64,000 nucleotides of DNA from the NCBI RefSeq assembly GCF_003353175.1, contig NZ_QHKS01000006.1:1-64000 (forward strand), in the 5' to 3' direction. The DNA is from Paraburkholderia lacunae. GTDB taxonomy: Bacteria > Pseudomonadota > Gammaproteobacteria > Burkholderiales > Burkholderiaceae. The position numbers were made by a program, and so were the translations under genes. The notes under the pieces are model-generated. The model worked only from the letters and a program-made list of their open reading frames with translations, was not told the DNA's origin and ran no database searches. This document shows positions 1 through 10,038 of this stretch, piece after piece (the stretch's first letter is position 1; each line of letters begins with the position of its first letter).

Positions 1-236
1 CGGTTCGATGAGCGGGGTGTGGAAACGGGGTTAGGGTGAGGTTACTCGGGCACCGCCAGACGAAAGGGGCGGCAACAGACAAACCGAACCTACCGCTACC
101 GCGCCACATCTCGACTCTACCGAACTGGGACAGTCGCCATCCGTCTAAGTCCGGCCACAACCGTTCATTCGAGGTTGGGATTAGAATCGTCGACAATTTC
201 TAAAAACGACCTGTAGATTAGTGTTGAGCAACCTGT

Positions 237-647
237 ATGGCACCGCACCTGATTCAATTTACGCAGGACGAACTGAGCCACTGGGCTGGGATGGGAGACT
301 ATGTTTTGATCCCTCCGGATCGCAGTTACGAGATCGTCCTGCGGTATGAAGGGGAGCCGCCGCATGGCGATTCGTATCATATGCTCAGTCTGGGCGACCG
401 ACGATTGCCAGGCTTTGCGTGGGGTTGCATATTCACGATGTCAGCGTGCTCGAACTTTATAGCGTTCAGTTGGATGGAGCGGAGATTCGAACGATTGACG
501 ACAATTGTCGACGTTAGGCTTGGTCGGTATTTCGTCTTGCCCAGCTATATATACCACCCTCGCATCGAATGGCCGGTAGTCCTGGACGCGGTCGCTGCGG
601 AGCAGCCGTATGAATTCGTTGGCAATGAGGCGTGGCGAACGTTTTGA
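237..647 (+). CDS. Hypothetical protein, 136 aa
   Basis: I do not recognise this protein. It is a 136-residue soluble-looking sequence rich in aromatic residues, with no signal peptide and no obvious membrane segment. The composition reads as a real protein rather than a frame shadow, and no better frame covers the region. The ribosome-binding site before the ATG is weak. It stands alone, 380 bases before the 3' end of the oppositely oriented kinase gene. Function unknown. Confidence 0.5.
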   Translation: MAPHLIQFTQDELSHWAGMGDYVLIPPDRSYEIVLRYEGEPPHGDSYHMLSLGDRRLPGFAWGCIFTMSACSNFIAFSWMERRFERLTTIVDVRLGRYFVLPSYIYHPRIEWPVVLDAVAAEQPYEFVGNEAWRTF

Positions 648-1027
648 GGCGGTTGCCTGACCAACACCGCTGCGCAACTGATTCAGCCGGAATCGGCCAT
701 GAGGCGTCGTTCGGCACGTACCCTAACTGAGACCTTCGGACGTCCAGTCCACCCACAAAACCGCCGTTCCTAAGCAATGGCTGCTGCTGCGGCGTCAAGC
801 TTGATCAACATGGCAAACGGTATTGGGTGAACGGATTTGGCTCTGTCAACGTTCAACAACAGCCGTTGTACGTCGTTGCGCTGGATGCCCTGACGTTGCG
901 GTCGCTGCGATCGTGACGATGCACCGCGCTGCGCTGTCTTTGCGGTTCGTTGGCGAACTATTGCACGAAGTTGAATCGCTGGGCGCGGTCGCCGAAGAAC
1001 ATCGCACGGCGCACTGGCGTTCCTCTT
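648..1027. other. Non-coding stretch, nothing recognised
   Basis: No supported gene, RNA or repeat was seen. Open frames here are shadows that run into the kinase gene at 1028-2428. The stretch lies between the 3' ends of two convergent genes, so a terminator is expected, but no convincing hairpin with a T-run was found. Confidence 0.4.
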
Positions 1028-2428
1028 CTATTTGCTCGCCTCGCCTCGCGGCGCAAGCGGCAGGCGGACCTGGAACGTCGTGTGGCCCGGACGCGAATCG
1101 ACGCGGATCTCCCCACCGTGCCGCTGGACCACTGTCTGGTACGAGATGTCGAGACCCAGCCCCGTGCCCTGGCCCAACGGCTTGGTCGTGAAAAACGGCT
1201 CGAACAGGTGCGGCATCACTTCCGGCGCGATGCCGGGCCCGTTGTCGGTGATTTCGATCACGGCATCGTTCGCGTCGCGGCCAGTGCGGATGACGATCTC
1301 TCCCTTGCCCTCCATCGCGTCGATGGCGTTGTCGATCAGGTTGGTCCATACCTGGTTCAGCTCGCTGCCATACACCACCAGCTGCGGCAGGCTGCGGTCG
1401 TATTCCCTGCGCACGGTGACCCCTTGCTTGAGCCGGTGGTGCATGATGGTGAGCGTATCTTCGATGCCGTCGTGGAGATCGACCGCCTGCTGCGGTGCCT
1501 GGTCCATGTACGAGTAGGACTTCATCGCTTTGACGATCTCAGAGATGCGCACCGCGCCGCGCCGCGTTTCCTCCACCAGCGAACGCAGCTCCAGGGTTGC
1601 CGCGAGCCACCGGATGCCGGCCGCAAACTGTTCCTCGTTCAGGCGGGCCGCAAGCGGTTCGAGGTCCGCGGGCCTGATCCCGATTCGCGCGAGGCACGGC
1701 GCCATCAGCCATGGCCTCGCGATGCCGAGCTTCGCCAGCCAGTCGAGAAGCGCGTCCTCGGCCTCGCTCTGCTGCAGCGCGTCGGCGGCGGGGCCGTTCC
1801 CCGGTCCCTTGCGCACGCCGAGGCTGTCGAGCGCGCTCATCGCGTCCGGCGGAATGGCGCTGTGACTGAGCGCGACCGCCGCATCCTTCAGCATCGCGAG
1901 TGTTTCGACCGCGCAATCCGCCGTGCGCGCCACCGCCGCCGACGGATTGTTCAGCTCATGGGCGAGCCCGGCCGCGAGGGTGCCTAATGCGGCCAGTTTC
2001 TCCCGGTTGCGCACGCTCGCCTCCAGGGCGGTGAGGCGATCGAGGGAGCTACGGAAAATCGACCGGCTGAAGGCCTCGGAGGCCACAATCAGTTCCTTGA
2101 ATGCGCGTTCCGGAAGCAGCGCCAGGTGGCCGTCGGTCGCGGCGGCGACCGTGCCCGGAGAAGGCGTACCCGCGAGCAGGGATACGCCCCCAAAGAAGCT
2201 TGGCGCGATGAACCGGTTAGTGGGAATCTGCGTCGCCCCGGAAAACTTCGTGGCCTGGCACTCTCCTTCGAGCACGACGAAAAAGACGGGCTTCGTTTCG
2301 CCTTCACGTGCGAGAACCGCCCCCGCTTTTACGTCGACTTCCGTCAGGTGTTCGCCCAGCCACCGCAACTGTTCGTCCGACAGATCCGCGAAGGGCGGCA
2401 CTGCGCGCAGTTTTGCAAGGTCGATCAT
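1028..2428 (-). CDS. Sensor histidine kinase with N-terminal cNMP-binding-type domain
   Basis: A 466-residue cytoplasmic kinase with no membrane segments. Residues about 10-125 form a cyclic-nucleotide-binding/Crp-like sensor fold. The phosphoacceptor motif GLAHELNNPSAAV carries His157. The ATPase domain shows an N-box (NQVWTNLIDNAIDAM, 358-372), a G1 box DNGPGI (395-400) and a G2 box GQGTGLGL (419-426), so all catalytic parts are present. Its ATG overlaps the stop of the upstream receiver/reductase fusion by four bases, implying translational coupling and a shared pathway. A close paralogue lies at 4625-6037. The sensed signal is unknown; a nucleotide or redox cue is inference. Confidence 0.9.
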   Translation of the reverse strand: MIDLAKLRAVPPFADLSDEQLRWLGEHLTEVDVKAGAVLAREGETKPVFFVVLEGECQATKFSGATQIPTNRFIAPSFFGGVSLLAGTPSPGTVAAATDGHLALLPERAFKELIVASEAFSRSIFRSSLDRLTALEASVRNREKLAALGTLAAGLAHELNNPSAAVARTADCAVETLAMLKDAAVALSHSAIPPDAMSALDSLGVRKGPGNGPAADALQQSEAEDALLDWLAKLGIARPWLMAPCLARIGIRPADLEPLAARLNEEQFAAGIRWLAATLELRSLVEETRRGAVRISEIVKAMKSYSYMDQAPQQAVDLHDGIEDTLTIMHHRLKQGVTVRREYDRSLPQLVVYGSELNQVWTNLIDNAIDAMEGKGEIVIRTGRDANDAVIEITDNGPGIAPEVMPHLFEPFFTTKPLGQGTGLGLDISYQTVVQRHGGEIRVDSRPGHTTFQVRLPLAPRGEASK

Positions 2429-4086
2429 AGGGTGGCCAGGTATTGATGAACCAGATGCACGGTGATCGAGCCTTCGCCCACGGCTGCCGCGACGCGCTTG
2501 ATCGAGCCGGCGCGCACGTCACCCGCGGCAAAGATGCCGGGCACGCTCGTCTCCAGCAGGAAGGGGTCGCGAGCCAGCGGCCAGCCCCGCGGACGCTTGC
2601 CGTCCGTAAGCAGCGCGCGCCCGGTCACCACGAAGCCGTAGTCGTCGCGCTCCACGACATTGCCGAGCCATTCGGTGCAAGGCTCGGCACCGATGCAGAT
2701 GAACAGGGCGCCGGCCGGGACGACTTCGATCGCGCTGGTATTGACATCGCGCAACGCAATTTCCGATAGATGGCCTTGTCCGTCGACGCTGGCCACCAGG
2801 GTATGAGGGCGCACGCTGACGTTCTGCGTCTCGTCGATCTCGTCGATCAGGTAGCGCGAGACCCCGGCACTGAGCGACGGGCCACGGCACACGATCACCA
2901 CATTGCGCGCGTACTTGCAGAGGAACATCGCGGCCTGGCCGGCCGAATTGCTCGCGCCAACCACATAGATGTCCTGATTCGCGCAGCAGACCGCTTCGGT
3001 CATCGCCGCGCCGTAGTAAACGCCCGCTCCCGTGAGACGCTCCACGCCGGGTGCGTCGAGCTTCCGGTACGACACGCCGCTCGCCACCACGAGCGCGTGG
3101 CAACTCACCTCCGAGCCGTCGGAAAGGGTGACGAACTTGTAGGGACCCTCCACCCTTGTGCCGACCGCCCGCTGGGTCAGGATGATCTCGGCGCCGAATC
3201 GCTTCGCCTGGGTGAGCGCGCGCCGCGACAGCTCCGCGCCGCTCACGCCGGCGGGGAACCCGAGGTAGTTCTCGATGCGGGAACTGGTACCCGCCTGTCC
3301 GCCCGGCGCTTCGTGCTCGATGATGGCCGACCTCAAGCCCTCCGACGCACCGTACACGGCAGCCGCCAGCCCCGCCGGTCCGCCGCCCACGATCAGCATG
3401 TCGTAAAAGGGCATGGTCGAATGGGTGACGAGTCCGACCATGTCGGCGATCTGCGCAATCGTCGGGCGGCTCAGCGCCGAGCCGTCCTCGAAAATCAGCA
3501 CCGGAAGCTGGCTCGCGGCGGCCTCGAGTGAACTCAGCAAGACGTCAGCCTCGCCGCCGCTCGCCACGTCCAGCCATTTGTATGGAATATGGTTGCGCGC
3601 CATGAAGTCGCGCAGCTGGTGGCCCTGCGGCGACCAGCGATGGTCGATCAGGCGGATCCCCTTGAAAGTGCCACGCCACGTGGTCTGCCAGGCTTCGAGC
3701 AGATCGTCGAGCACCGGGTAGAAAGTGAGCTCCGGCGGATGCCAGGGCTTCAGCAGGTAATAGTCGAGCCGAACCTTGTTGATCGCGCGGATCGCGACGT
3801 CGGTGTCGGCGTACGCCGTCAGCAGCACCCGCTTGGCTTCGGGAAACAGCGCGATCGCCTGCTCGAGGAACTCGACGCCGCTCATTTGCGGCATGCGCTG
3901 GTCGACGAGGAACAGGGCGACCGAGCGGTTCTGCAAGCGCAGCTGATGAGCCGCTTCGAGCGCTGCCTGCCCCGATCCGGCACGCACGATCAGATAGTGC
4001 TCGCCGTATCCGAGCCGCAGGTCGCGCGCGACTGCGTCAACCACTTCCGGGTCGTCGTCGACCGCGATGATGACGGGCTTGTCCAT
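2425..4086 (-). CDS. Receiver domain fused to thioredoxin-reductase-like FAD oxidoreductase
   Basis: About 553 residues from the ATG at 4086; an upstream in-frame ATG at 4191 would add 35 unlikely residues. Residues 1-125 are a CheY-type receiver with acidic pair D11/D12, phosphoacceptor D62 in VDQRMP, T90 and K113. Residues about 145-215 look like a thioredoxin/glutaredoxin-type linker domain. From about 228 there is a TrxR-type FAD/NAD(P)H fold with GGGPAG (234-239) and a second nucleotide site VVGASNSAGQAA. The CxxC redox pair expected before the second half is not seen: the segment reads GVYYGAAMTEA. It may therefore act as a phospho-regulated flavin reductase rather than a thioredoxin reductase. 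It is co-transcribed with the kinase at 1028-2428. Confidence 0.9.
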   Translation of the reverse strand: MDKPVIIAVDDDPEVVDAVARDLRLGYGEHYLIVRAGSGQAALEAAHQLRLQNRSVALFLVDQRMPQMSGVEFLEQAIALFPEAKRVLLTAYADTDVAIRAINKVRLDYYLLKPWHPPELTFYPVLDDLLEAWQTTWRGTFKGIRLIDHRWSPQGHQLRDFMARNHIPYKWLDVASGGEADVLLSSLEAAASQLPVLIFEDGSALSRPTIAQIADMVGLVTHSTMPFYDMLIVGGGPAGLAAAVYGASEGLRSAIIEHEAPGGQAGTSSRIENYLGFPAGVSGAELSRRALTQAKRFGAEIILTQRAVGTRVEGPYKFVTLSDGSEVSCHALVVASGVSYRKLDAPGVERLTGAGVYYGAAMTEAVCCANQDIYVVGASNSAGQAAMFLCKYARNVVIVCRGPSLSAGVSRYLIDEIDETQNVSVRPHTLVASVDGQGHLSEIALRDVNTSAIEVVPAGALFICIGAEPCTEWLGNVVERDDYGFVVTGRALLTDGKRPRGWPLARDPFLLETSVPGIFAAGDVRAGSIKRVAAAVGEGSITVHLVHQYLATL

Positions 4087-4624
4087 GTTGTTTGCGGACT
4101 CGATAGCGGCGCCGGCCAACGGACTGGACATGATCGAACGCGGGGTCGGCCGGGAAACGGCCGATCTCATGCGGCCGGCCGCAGTGCACATATGACTCTA
4201 CAAGCCTAGCACTTTGGTCCGGGGTTGCCAGATCGGTCTTTTGCGGCGCGCTTTTCCGCCCGATTCGGAAGCGAACAGCAAGTATTTGAAGATGCAGCGA
4301 TTGATTGATGCACTGCACACCGCCGAGACCCGCATCAATCCAAGGCCTGCCAGCGCTCGCCGGATCGAACGACGTCTCATGTCAACCGAATATCTGGCAT
4401 CACCCAGAATGCATATGATAGGTATAGGCGGGTGGCTTCCAACCCAATAATGGGAACGATACACGGGAACATTCGCCTGCTGTTTCGCCGCGATGCGCAG
4501 TCAATGGGGCTGACCGGGCAGATGTCGTCCAGGCTGGACGCGTCGGCCGTGCGCTCGCGGGAAAAGCGACCGGGTGACGGCACCGCTTCCTCGCCGGTAT
4601 TTACTCGCGAGGCGGGAGCGAATC
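4087..4624. other. Divergent intergenic region between fusion gene and second kinase
   Basis: This 538-base stretch separates the start of the minus-strand receiver/reductase gene from the plus-strand kinase gene. It must hold both promoters. I could not assign -35/-10 boxes or a regulator site with confidence, and no coding sequence in it looks genuine. Confidence 0.4.
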
Positions 4625-6037
4625 ATGATCGAACTCGACGAGCTTGGCAGGATGCCGGTCTTTGCGGACCTCCCGCGTGAGCGTCTGCAATGGCTGTGCG
4701 ACAACCTGACCGAATTCGCCGCCAAGGCGGGGGACGTGCTCCTCGAGGAAAGTGAGATGAGCACCAGTCTGCTCCTTCTGCTTGAAGGTGAGGTCAGGAC
4801 GATGAGACGTGCCGAAGGCGAGCTTTCCACCGAACGCTACGTCGCACCCGAAATCTTCGGGACACCATGCCTGGTTGCTTCAATCCCCTATCCGGCAACT
4901 CTCAGGGCTGCGACCGATTGCCGGATTGCGCGGCTTCCGGAAGTGGCCTTCCGCGATTTGTTCGTGTCGTGCGGTTCCTTCACGCGCGTCGTCGCCCGCG
5001 TGATGACCGACTGGCTTACCGCGCTCGAAACGGCTGGACGCAATCGCGAGAAACTGGCCGCCCTGGGAAAGCTCTCGGCCGGGCTCGCGCACGAGCTGAA
5101 CAATCCCGCGTCAGCCATGACGCGGGCACTCGACCACATGCTTGGCGGACTTGCAGCGATCGAGGATTCAGCTCTGGCGCTTGGCTTGCGCGCAGTCCCT
5201 CGCGAGGCCGTCGATGAACTGAGAGCCCTGGTCGCGCGCAGCGCAACGCAGGCCGGCGTGAGTGCCGCGGATGCGCTGCGGCAAGGCGAAGCGGAGTCGC
5301 TGCTCGGTGACTGGCTTGCTACCCATGGCGTCGCAAAGCCGTGGCTGGCGGCTCCCTGCCTTGTCGCGCATGGGATCACATCCGATGCGCTCGGGCAACT
5401 GGCTGCCCGCCTGAACGCGGAGCAACTCGATGCGGCCGTTTCGTGGATCGCCCAGGTCCTGGAGCTTCGCTCGGTGATGCACGAGGCGATGCGCGGCGCA
5501 GCCCGGATCTCCGATATTGTGAAGGCCGTGAAGTCCTACTCGTACATGGATCAGGGACCGCGGCAGGAAGTCGACATTCACGACGGCATCGAAGATACCC
5601 TGACCGTGATGGCGCATGAACTCAACCCGGGCATTGTGATTGTGCGCGACTACGACCGCAGCCTGCCGCGTCTTCCGGTGTATGGCAGCGAACTCAACCA
5701 GGTGTGGACCCGGATCATCGAAAATGCCGTCGAGGCGATGAACGGGCACGGCGAACTGACTGTTCGCACGCGCCGCCATGCGGACCATGCGATGGTCGAG
5801 ATCATCGACACTGGGCCCGGTATTCCGCGGGAAGTCGTGCCGCACCTGTTCGAGCCGTTCTTTACGTCGAAGCAGGCCAGTCAGGTGCAGGGGCATAGCC
5901 TGGGGATGGGGCTGCACGTCGCCTATCGTATCGTGGTCAACCGGCATGGCGGTACGATCGAAGCCTGCTCACGTCCGGCCGAAACAGTTTTTCGCGTGAC
6001 GTTGCCGCTGGGGAAGAAGGGGACAGACATCGTTTGA
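4625..6037 (+). CDS. Sensor histidine kinase with N-terminal cNMP-binding-type domain (paralogue)
   Basis: About 470 residues from the ATG at 4625, chosen because the match to the paralogue at 1028-2428 begins there (MIELDELGRMPVFADLPRE against MIDLAKLRAVPPFADLSDE) and a GGAG lies upstream. The architecture is the same: cyclic-nucleotide-binding-type sensor domain, phosphoacceptor GLAHELNNPASAM, N-box NQVWTRIIENAVEAM, DTGPGI and a G2 box. In the N-box, Arg-Ile replaces the Asn-Leu of the paralogue. It is divergent from the receiver/reductase fusion and probably feeds the same receiver, which is inference. Confidence 0.9.
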   Translation: MIELDELGRMPVFADLPRERLQWLCDNLTEFAAKAGDVLLEESEMSTSLLLLLEGEVRTMRRAEGELSTERYVAPEIFGTPCLVASIPYPATLRAATDCRIARLPEVAFRDLFVSCGSFTRVVARVMTDWLTALETAGRNREKLAALGKLSAGLAHELNNPASAMTRALDHMLGGLAAIEDSALALGLRAVPREAVDELRALVARSATQAGVSAADALRQGEAESLLGDWLATHGVAKPWLAAPCLVAHGITSDALGQLAARLNAEQLDAAVSWIAQVLELRSVMHEAMRGAARISDIVKAVKSYSYMDQGPRQEVDIHDGIEDTLTVMAHELNPGIVIVRDYDRSLPRLPVYGSELNQVWTRIIENAVEAMNGHGELTVRTRRHADHAMVEIIDTGPGIPREVVPHLFEPFFTSKQASQVQGHSLGMGLHVAYRIVVNRHGGTIEACSRPAETVFRVTLPLGKKGTDIV

Positions 6038-6344
6038 GCCGACGAAAGCAGCTGTCGCGATTCTCCCGCGACGCCGGCAGGCCTGATCGTGCGTCCCGCC
6101 GACAGAGTCCGTCATCATCAAGGGCAATCCTGTTATCGCGGAACCGGCCTGACCGACGTTGGTCGCAGGCATGCGGCAGCAGATCAATTTAACTACCGGG
6201 TCGCGTACGGAATCGCGGAACGAGCACGGACAAGCGAGGCGGGAACGCCTCCGGCGGGGACATCGCGGAAAGGACTCAGCGAACCGCCCGCTGCCCTTCC
6301 GGACTGCTAGACTGGAAGCTACCCATGCAACCCATGGAGGAGGC
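6038..6344. other. Non-coding stretch, nothing recognised
   Basis: About 300 bases between the second kinase and a small gene. The only visible element is the strong GGAGGAGG ribosome-binding site at its right edge, which serves the small gene at 6345. Confidence 0.4.
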
Positions 6345-6560
6345 ATGATGTCCATCTACGTGGTGAAGACCGGTGAGCAGTTCCTCTCCACCGGCGAGGA
6401 CGGCGACGTCGGCATGGCACCGGCGATTGAAAATGCCATGTCCTTTCTTTCGTATGAGGAAGCGGAAAAAGCGGCGAACGAGCACGCCGACCCCGGATAC
6501 GAAATCTTGGCCGTCTGCGTTACCAGACTAACGCGCAGTCCGTTGCTCGGCGCTCAGTGA
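6345..6560 (+). CDS. Small hypothetical protein, 71 aa
   Basis: A small soluble acidic protein that I do not recognise. The reading frame is open further upstream, but the start is placed at the ATG-ATG pair (6345/6348) because GGAGGAGG lies directly before it and the upstream residues look like translated intergenic DNA. There are no membrane or signal segments. It could be transcribed with the kinase upstream, 307 bases away, or alone. Confidence 0.55.
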   Translation: MMSIYVVKTGEQFLSTGEDGDVGMAPAIENAMSFLSYEEAEKAANEHADPGYEILAVCVTRLTRSPLLGAQ

Positions 6561-6976
6561 GGAAGGCCGCTAGCAATTTCGCTGGCGCCGTGCGATATGG
6601 TCCTCCTGTTGGCTGCGTCCGAAATCATCCGCGAATCGGCGGCATCGCGCATCGAGATTCGCACGAGGCGGTCAACGTGCGCGTTGACCGCCCTCATCAC
6701 GGGCTCATGGCAGCGAACGACGAGCCGTCTTCTACGAACGCTCCCAGGAGTGCGGCAAGCCCTCCATAACTTGCGGTACAGAGTGCAGCGCATGGAGACC
6801 CGTCGGCTTCGCCCAGCAATCGGTCATTCGAGTCGCGAAGTTGACCGTTGTTTTTTCGGCCGTTGCGGTTGCTTGTGCAGCAATGGAGAGGGTGGTGAGT
6901 GTCCCTTGTGGGGCGTCAGCCAGGTCAGAGCGGACCATGCCAGACGCGAACAATAAGACGCGGCCCATTTCGGCAT
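6561..6976. other. Non-coding stretch, nothing recognised
   Basis: About 415 bases between the 3' ends of convergent genes. Several overlapping open frames exist on both strands, but none has a convincing start site or recognisable domain. Confidence 0.35.
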
Positions 6977-7738
6977 CTACAAGCGGGTATAAGGTTGCGA
7001 CAACGCTTTCGAGGACCTGATAAGGTCTTCCAGCATCATTGCCCGCTTTTCCGGCTCCGTATCGCGGCTTGTCATGAAGCAGAGCGCTGCGACGGGTAGA
7101 CCCGTGCGGTCGCGTATAGGCGCCGCCATGCAGAGTCGAAAAGTGTGGGACAGACCCTCGGTGCAACAATACCCCTGGTCCGCAGCACGTTGGACATCGC
7201 AAAGAAAGTCCTCGAATTCAACGCGTCTGCCGTTGTCGAGGACAAAGTCTTCGTCCGGGATCAAGCTGCGAATTTCCTCCGCCCGCATATGGGCGAGCAG
7301 CAGACGGCCTGATGCAGTCCACGGAATCGGCACCTTCACGCCAATGTCAGAACTAATGTTGAATGGTCGCGAGCTGTTCTCCGACAGGACCACGGTGTAC
7401 TTGTTGCCTTCGAGCATGCACAACTGCGCGGTTTCGTCGTGTGTCCGGACGAGCGCGAGGATCGCCGGGTGGGCGCGACTGATCAGATCGTTATGGAGGG
7501 CGTAGTCGGAGCCGTAGTAATGCATCTCGCGGCCGAAAAACACGCTCCCGTCCGCATTTGTCTCGAGCCATCCGGCTTCAGTTAGCATGGCGACCAGTTC
7601 GTAAATGCTCGAGCGTGGTGCGCCGGTCGCTTCGATCAGTTCGCGCATCGTCATCGGACGGCGCGCGACATGCAACTGCTTGAGAATGCCGATAACGCGG
7701 TCAACCCCCCTGGCCCTCAATGATTCTGGTGCAGACAT
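6977..7738 (-). CDS. IclR-family transcriptional regulator
   Basis: A 253-residue regulator of standard IclR length. Residues about 8-70 form the winged helix-turn-helix (RGVDRVIGILKQL, then TGAPRSSIYELVAML). Residues about 85-250 match the IclR effector-binding domain, with the typical VPIPWTASGRLLLAHM segment and a conserved late Cys (GYCCTEG). It follows the ATPase gene of the ABC importer on the same strand after 122 bases, so it may be the last gene of that operon and its likely regulator. The effector is unknown. Confidence 0.9.
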   Translation of the reverse strand: MSAPESLRARGVDRVIGILKQLHVARRPMTMRELIEATGAPRSSIYELVAMLTEAGWLETNADGSVFFGREMHYYGSDYALHNDLISRAHPAILALVRTHDETAQLCMLEGNKYTVVLSENSSRPFNISSDIGVKVPIPWTASGRLLLAHMRAEEIRSLIPDEDFVLDNGRRVEFEDFLCDVQRAADQGYCCTEGLSHTFRLCMAAPIRDRTGLPVAALCFMTSRDTEPEKRAMMLEDLIRSSKALSQPYTRL

Positions 7739-7860
7739 CCCTTCAACTCCGTCGGCGATAGAGATCGCAGTTTATCTTTTGTGTGACGCGAGTTTAGCGC
7801 GTAAAGGGCGATGCTTTGCCATCATGCGCCCCGCAGACGCCTGACGCGCTTCATGGGTGC

Positions 7861-8613
7861 TTAATGGTCGAGCACACGTTGCAGGAACTGCTGCGTGCGT
7901 TCGTTTTGCGGCTTCACGAAAATGTGCTCGGGGGCGCCCTGTTCCGCGATTACACCCTTGTCCATGAACACGACGCGATCGGCGGTCTTGCGCGCGAAGC
8001 CCATCTCGTGTGTGACAACGACCATGGTCATCCCGTCGCGCGCCAGTCCGCGCATGACTTCGGTCACTTCGCCGACGAGTTCCGGATCGAGGGCAGACGT
8101 GGCTTCGTCGAAGAACATGATGCCTGGCTCGACGGCCAACGCTCTTGCGATCGCGACACGCTGCTGTTGGCCGCCGGAGAGCTGGCTGGGGTAGTGCTCG
8201 GCCCGATCGGCAAGACCCACCCGGTCGAGCGCGTCCATCGCACGCTTGCGTGCGTCTGCGGCGCTCATCTTGCGTGCCTTGATCAGAGCGAGCGTCACAT
8301 TGCCAAGCGCGCTCTTGTGCGGAAACAGATTGAATTGCTGGAACACCATGCCGACATGACCTCGGATTTCCTTCGCCCGGCGCGCGTCGTGCATCGGCAC
8401 TTCGTTGACCCAGACTTCGCCTGTGTCGGCTGTTTCCAGACCGCTCATGATGCGCAGCACCGTGCTCTTGCCAGAGCCCGACGCTCCGATCAGCACGAGT
8501 ACTTCACCCGAGTGCACATCGAGGTTGATCTCCTTGAGGACCTGTGTAGCGCCGAACGACTTGCTGACGCCAGTGAGGTTGATCACGGGCTTCGACGTAG
8601 TGACAGTGGTCAT
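7861..8613 (-). CDS. Polar amino acid ABC transporter, ATP-binding protein
   Basis: A 250-residue ATPase of the GlnQ/HisP type that energises the importer encoded just upstream. Walker A is GASGSGKS (43-50), the Q-loop is in MVFQQFN (about 89-95), the signature is LSGGQQQR (145-152), and Walker B FFDE is followed by ATSALDP (about 167-176). The start overlaps the stop of the preceding permease gene by four bases. The substrate cannot be told from the ATPase. Confidence 0.95.
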   Translation of the reverse strand: MTTVTTSKPVINLTGVSKSFGATQVLKEINLDVHSGEVLVLIGASGSGKSTVLRIMSGLETADTGEVWVNEVPMHDARRAKEIRGHVGMVFQQFNLFPHKSALGNVTLALIKARKMSAADARKRAMDALDRVGLADRAEHYPSQLSGGQQQRVAIARALAVEPGIMFFDEATSALDPELVGEVTEVMRGLARDGMTMVVVTHEMGFARKTADRVVFMDKGVIAEQGAPEHIFVKPQNERTQQFLQRVLDH

Positions 8614-9260
8614 GACAGCAGGCTCCTTCTTCGGTCATGGTGCCGCACCCACTGCGACAGTGGAAAGCACACGATGAAATAAAGCACAGCAACGAGTCCA
8701 TAGATTTCCACCGGTTTGCCAACCCGGTCGACGATAGCCTGGCCACCATGCATCAATTCCGACATGCCGATCATGCTGACGATCGACGTGTCCTTGATAA
8801 GCGATAAATACTGGCCGACGAGCGGCGGCATCACGATCTTTCCGGTCTGCGGCAAGATCACGGAAAAGAACGCCTGGATCTTGCTAAGCCCGAGGATCTG
8901 CGACACCTCCCACTGGCCTTTCGGTACCGCTTCAATGCCTGAGCGGAAGACCTCGGAGATATAGGCGCCCTGATAGATGCTCAAGCCCACGACACCCGCT
9001 GCGAACACATCGATCGCGTAGCCAAAGTACGACACGCCGAAATAAATAAACATCAGAGTGATCAGCACTGGCGTACCGCGAAACAGCTCGGTATAGAGCC
9101 TGGCGATGCGCGGCGTACCCGATGGCCCGAATGAGCGCAATACCGCCGCCAGCAGTCCGATCAGCGTTCCACCAACGATCGACGCTGCGGACAGAAGCAG
9201 TGTCGCCAGCAGTCCCTGAAACAGGATCGCCAGGCTGGTCATTAACAATTCTTGCGACAT
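8610..9260 (-). CDS. Polar amino acid ABC transporter, permease
   Basis: A 216-residue inner-membrane permease of the HisM/GlnP family with about five hydrophobic helices. The cytoplasmic coupling (EAA) loop follows the usual pattern around [20 protein letters not shown]. It lies between a second permease gene and the ATPase gene, with a four-base overlap to the ATPase gene, and probably forms a heterodimer with the product of 9282-9998. Confidence 0.93.
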   Translation of the reverse strand: MSQELLMTSLAILFQGLLATLLLSAASIVGGTLIGLLAAVLRSFGPSGTPRIARLYTELFRGTPVLITLMFIYFGVSYFGYAIDVFAAGVVGLSIYQGAYISEVFRSGIEAVPKGQWEVSQILGLSKIQAFFSVILPQTGKIVMPPLVGQYLSLIKDTSIVSMIGMSELMHGGQAIVDRVGKPVEIYGLVAVLYFIVCFPLSQWVRHHDRRRSLLS

Positions 9261-9281
9261 GGCCGGTCTCCGGTTGAGGGC

Positions 9282-9998
9282 TCAGGTGCGATCGGCCTGT
9301 CGTGCGACAAGGAACCACTGGCGCGTGCGTTTCTTCATGACGAGCGGTGGATGAAAGACACGCACGCCGATCTGGCTCGCCAGCCACGACAGCAGGTTGC
9401 TCAGGAACAGGTAGGCAATCAGGGTGATAGAGAAGGTCTGGATATAGAGCAGCGTGCGCGCGTTGATCACCGTCGCCGTTCCACTCAACTCCGGCAGCGC
9501 GATCGCCGAGAGGAGCGACGTGCCTAGCAACAGCTGAATCAGATTGTTGACGATCGCAGGATAGACGGCGCGCGCCGCCTGCGGCAGAACCACCTCGATG
9601 AAGATCTGCGAACGTTCCAGACCGAGGATGGAGGCCGCTTCAAGCTGACCGCGTGGCACCGACTGGATACCGGCACGAAACACTTCCGCCAGATATGCGC
9701 CGACATTCACCCCTAACGCGATGACACCTGCCGTGTAGGCATTGAGGGTTAGGCCGAGCGATGGCAACCCGAAGAACACGATGAAGATCTGCAGCAGCAC
9801 CGGCGTATTGCGGATCGCTTCGATATACACTCGCGCGATCGCCCGCAGCAGCCCGACGCGCGATGCATTCGCGAGTGCGGTGAGCAAGCCGAGCAGCATC
9901 GCGAGGACGAAGGCCAGCAGCGTGATCTGGAGCGTCAGCCACGATGCGCGAACGAAATCGCTCCAATAACCTGCAAGGGTCACCCATTCATAGCTCAT
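9282..9998 (-). CDS. Polar amino acid ABC transporter, permease
   Basis: A 238-residue inner-membrane permease of the same family as its neighbour, with helices around residues 15-45, 60-85, 85-110 and 185-210 and an EAA loop around AYLAEVFRAGIQSVPRGQLE. It is preceded by the binding-protein gene (40-base gap) and followed by the second permease (21-base gap), which fits one operon. Confidence 0.93.
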   Translation of the reverse strand: MSYEWVTLAGYWSDFVRASWLTLQITLLAFVLAMLLGLLTALANASRVGLLRAIARVYIEAIRNTPVLLQIFIVFFGLPSLGLTLNAYTAGVIALGVNVGAYLAEVFRAGIQSVPRGQLEAASILGLERSQIFIEVVLPQAARAVYPAIVNNLIQLLLGTSLLSAIALPELSGTATVINARTLLYIQTFSITLIAYLFLSNLLSWLASQIGVRVFHPPLVMKKRTRQWFLVARQADRT

Positions 9999-10038
9999 GG
10001 TTCCTCCGTCGGTCGAGCAGTGCGGCGCTAGCGGGGTT

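Noticed and set aside
950..1987. Open frame antisense to the first kinase
   Set aside because: Composition typical of a shadow; the kinase on the minus strand is complete.
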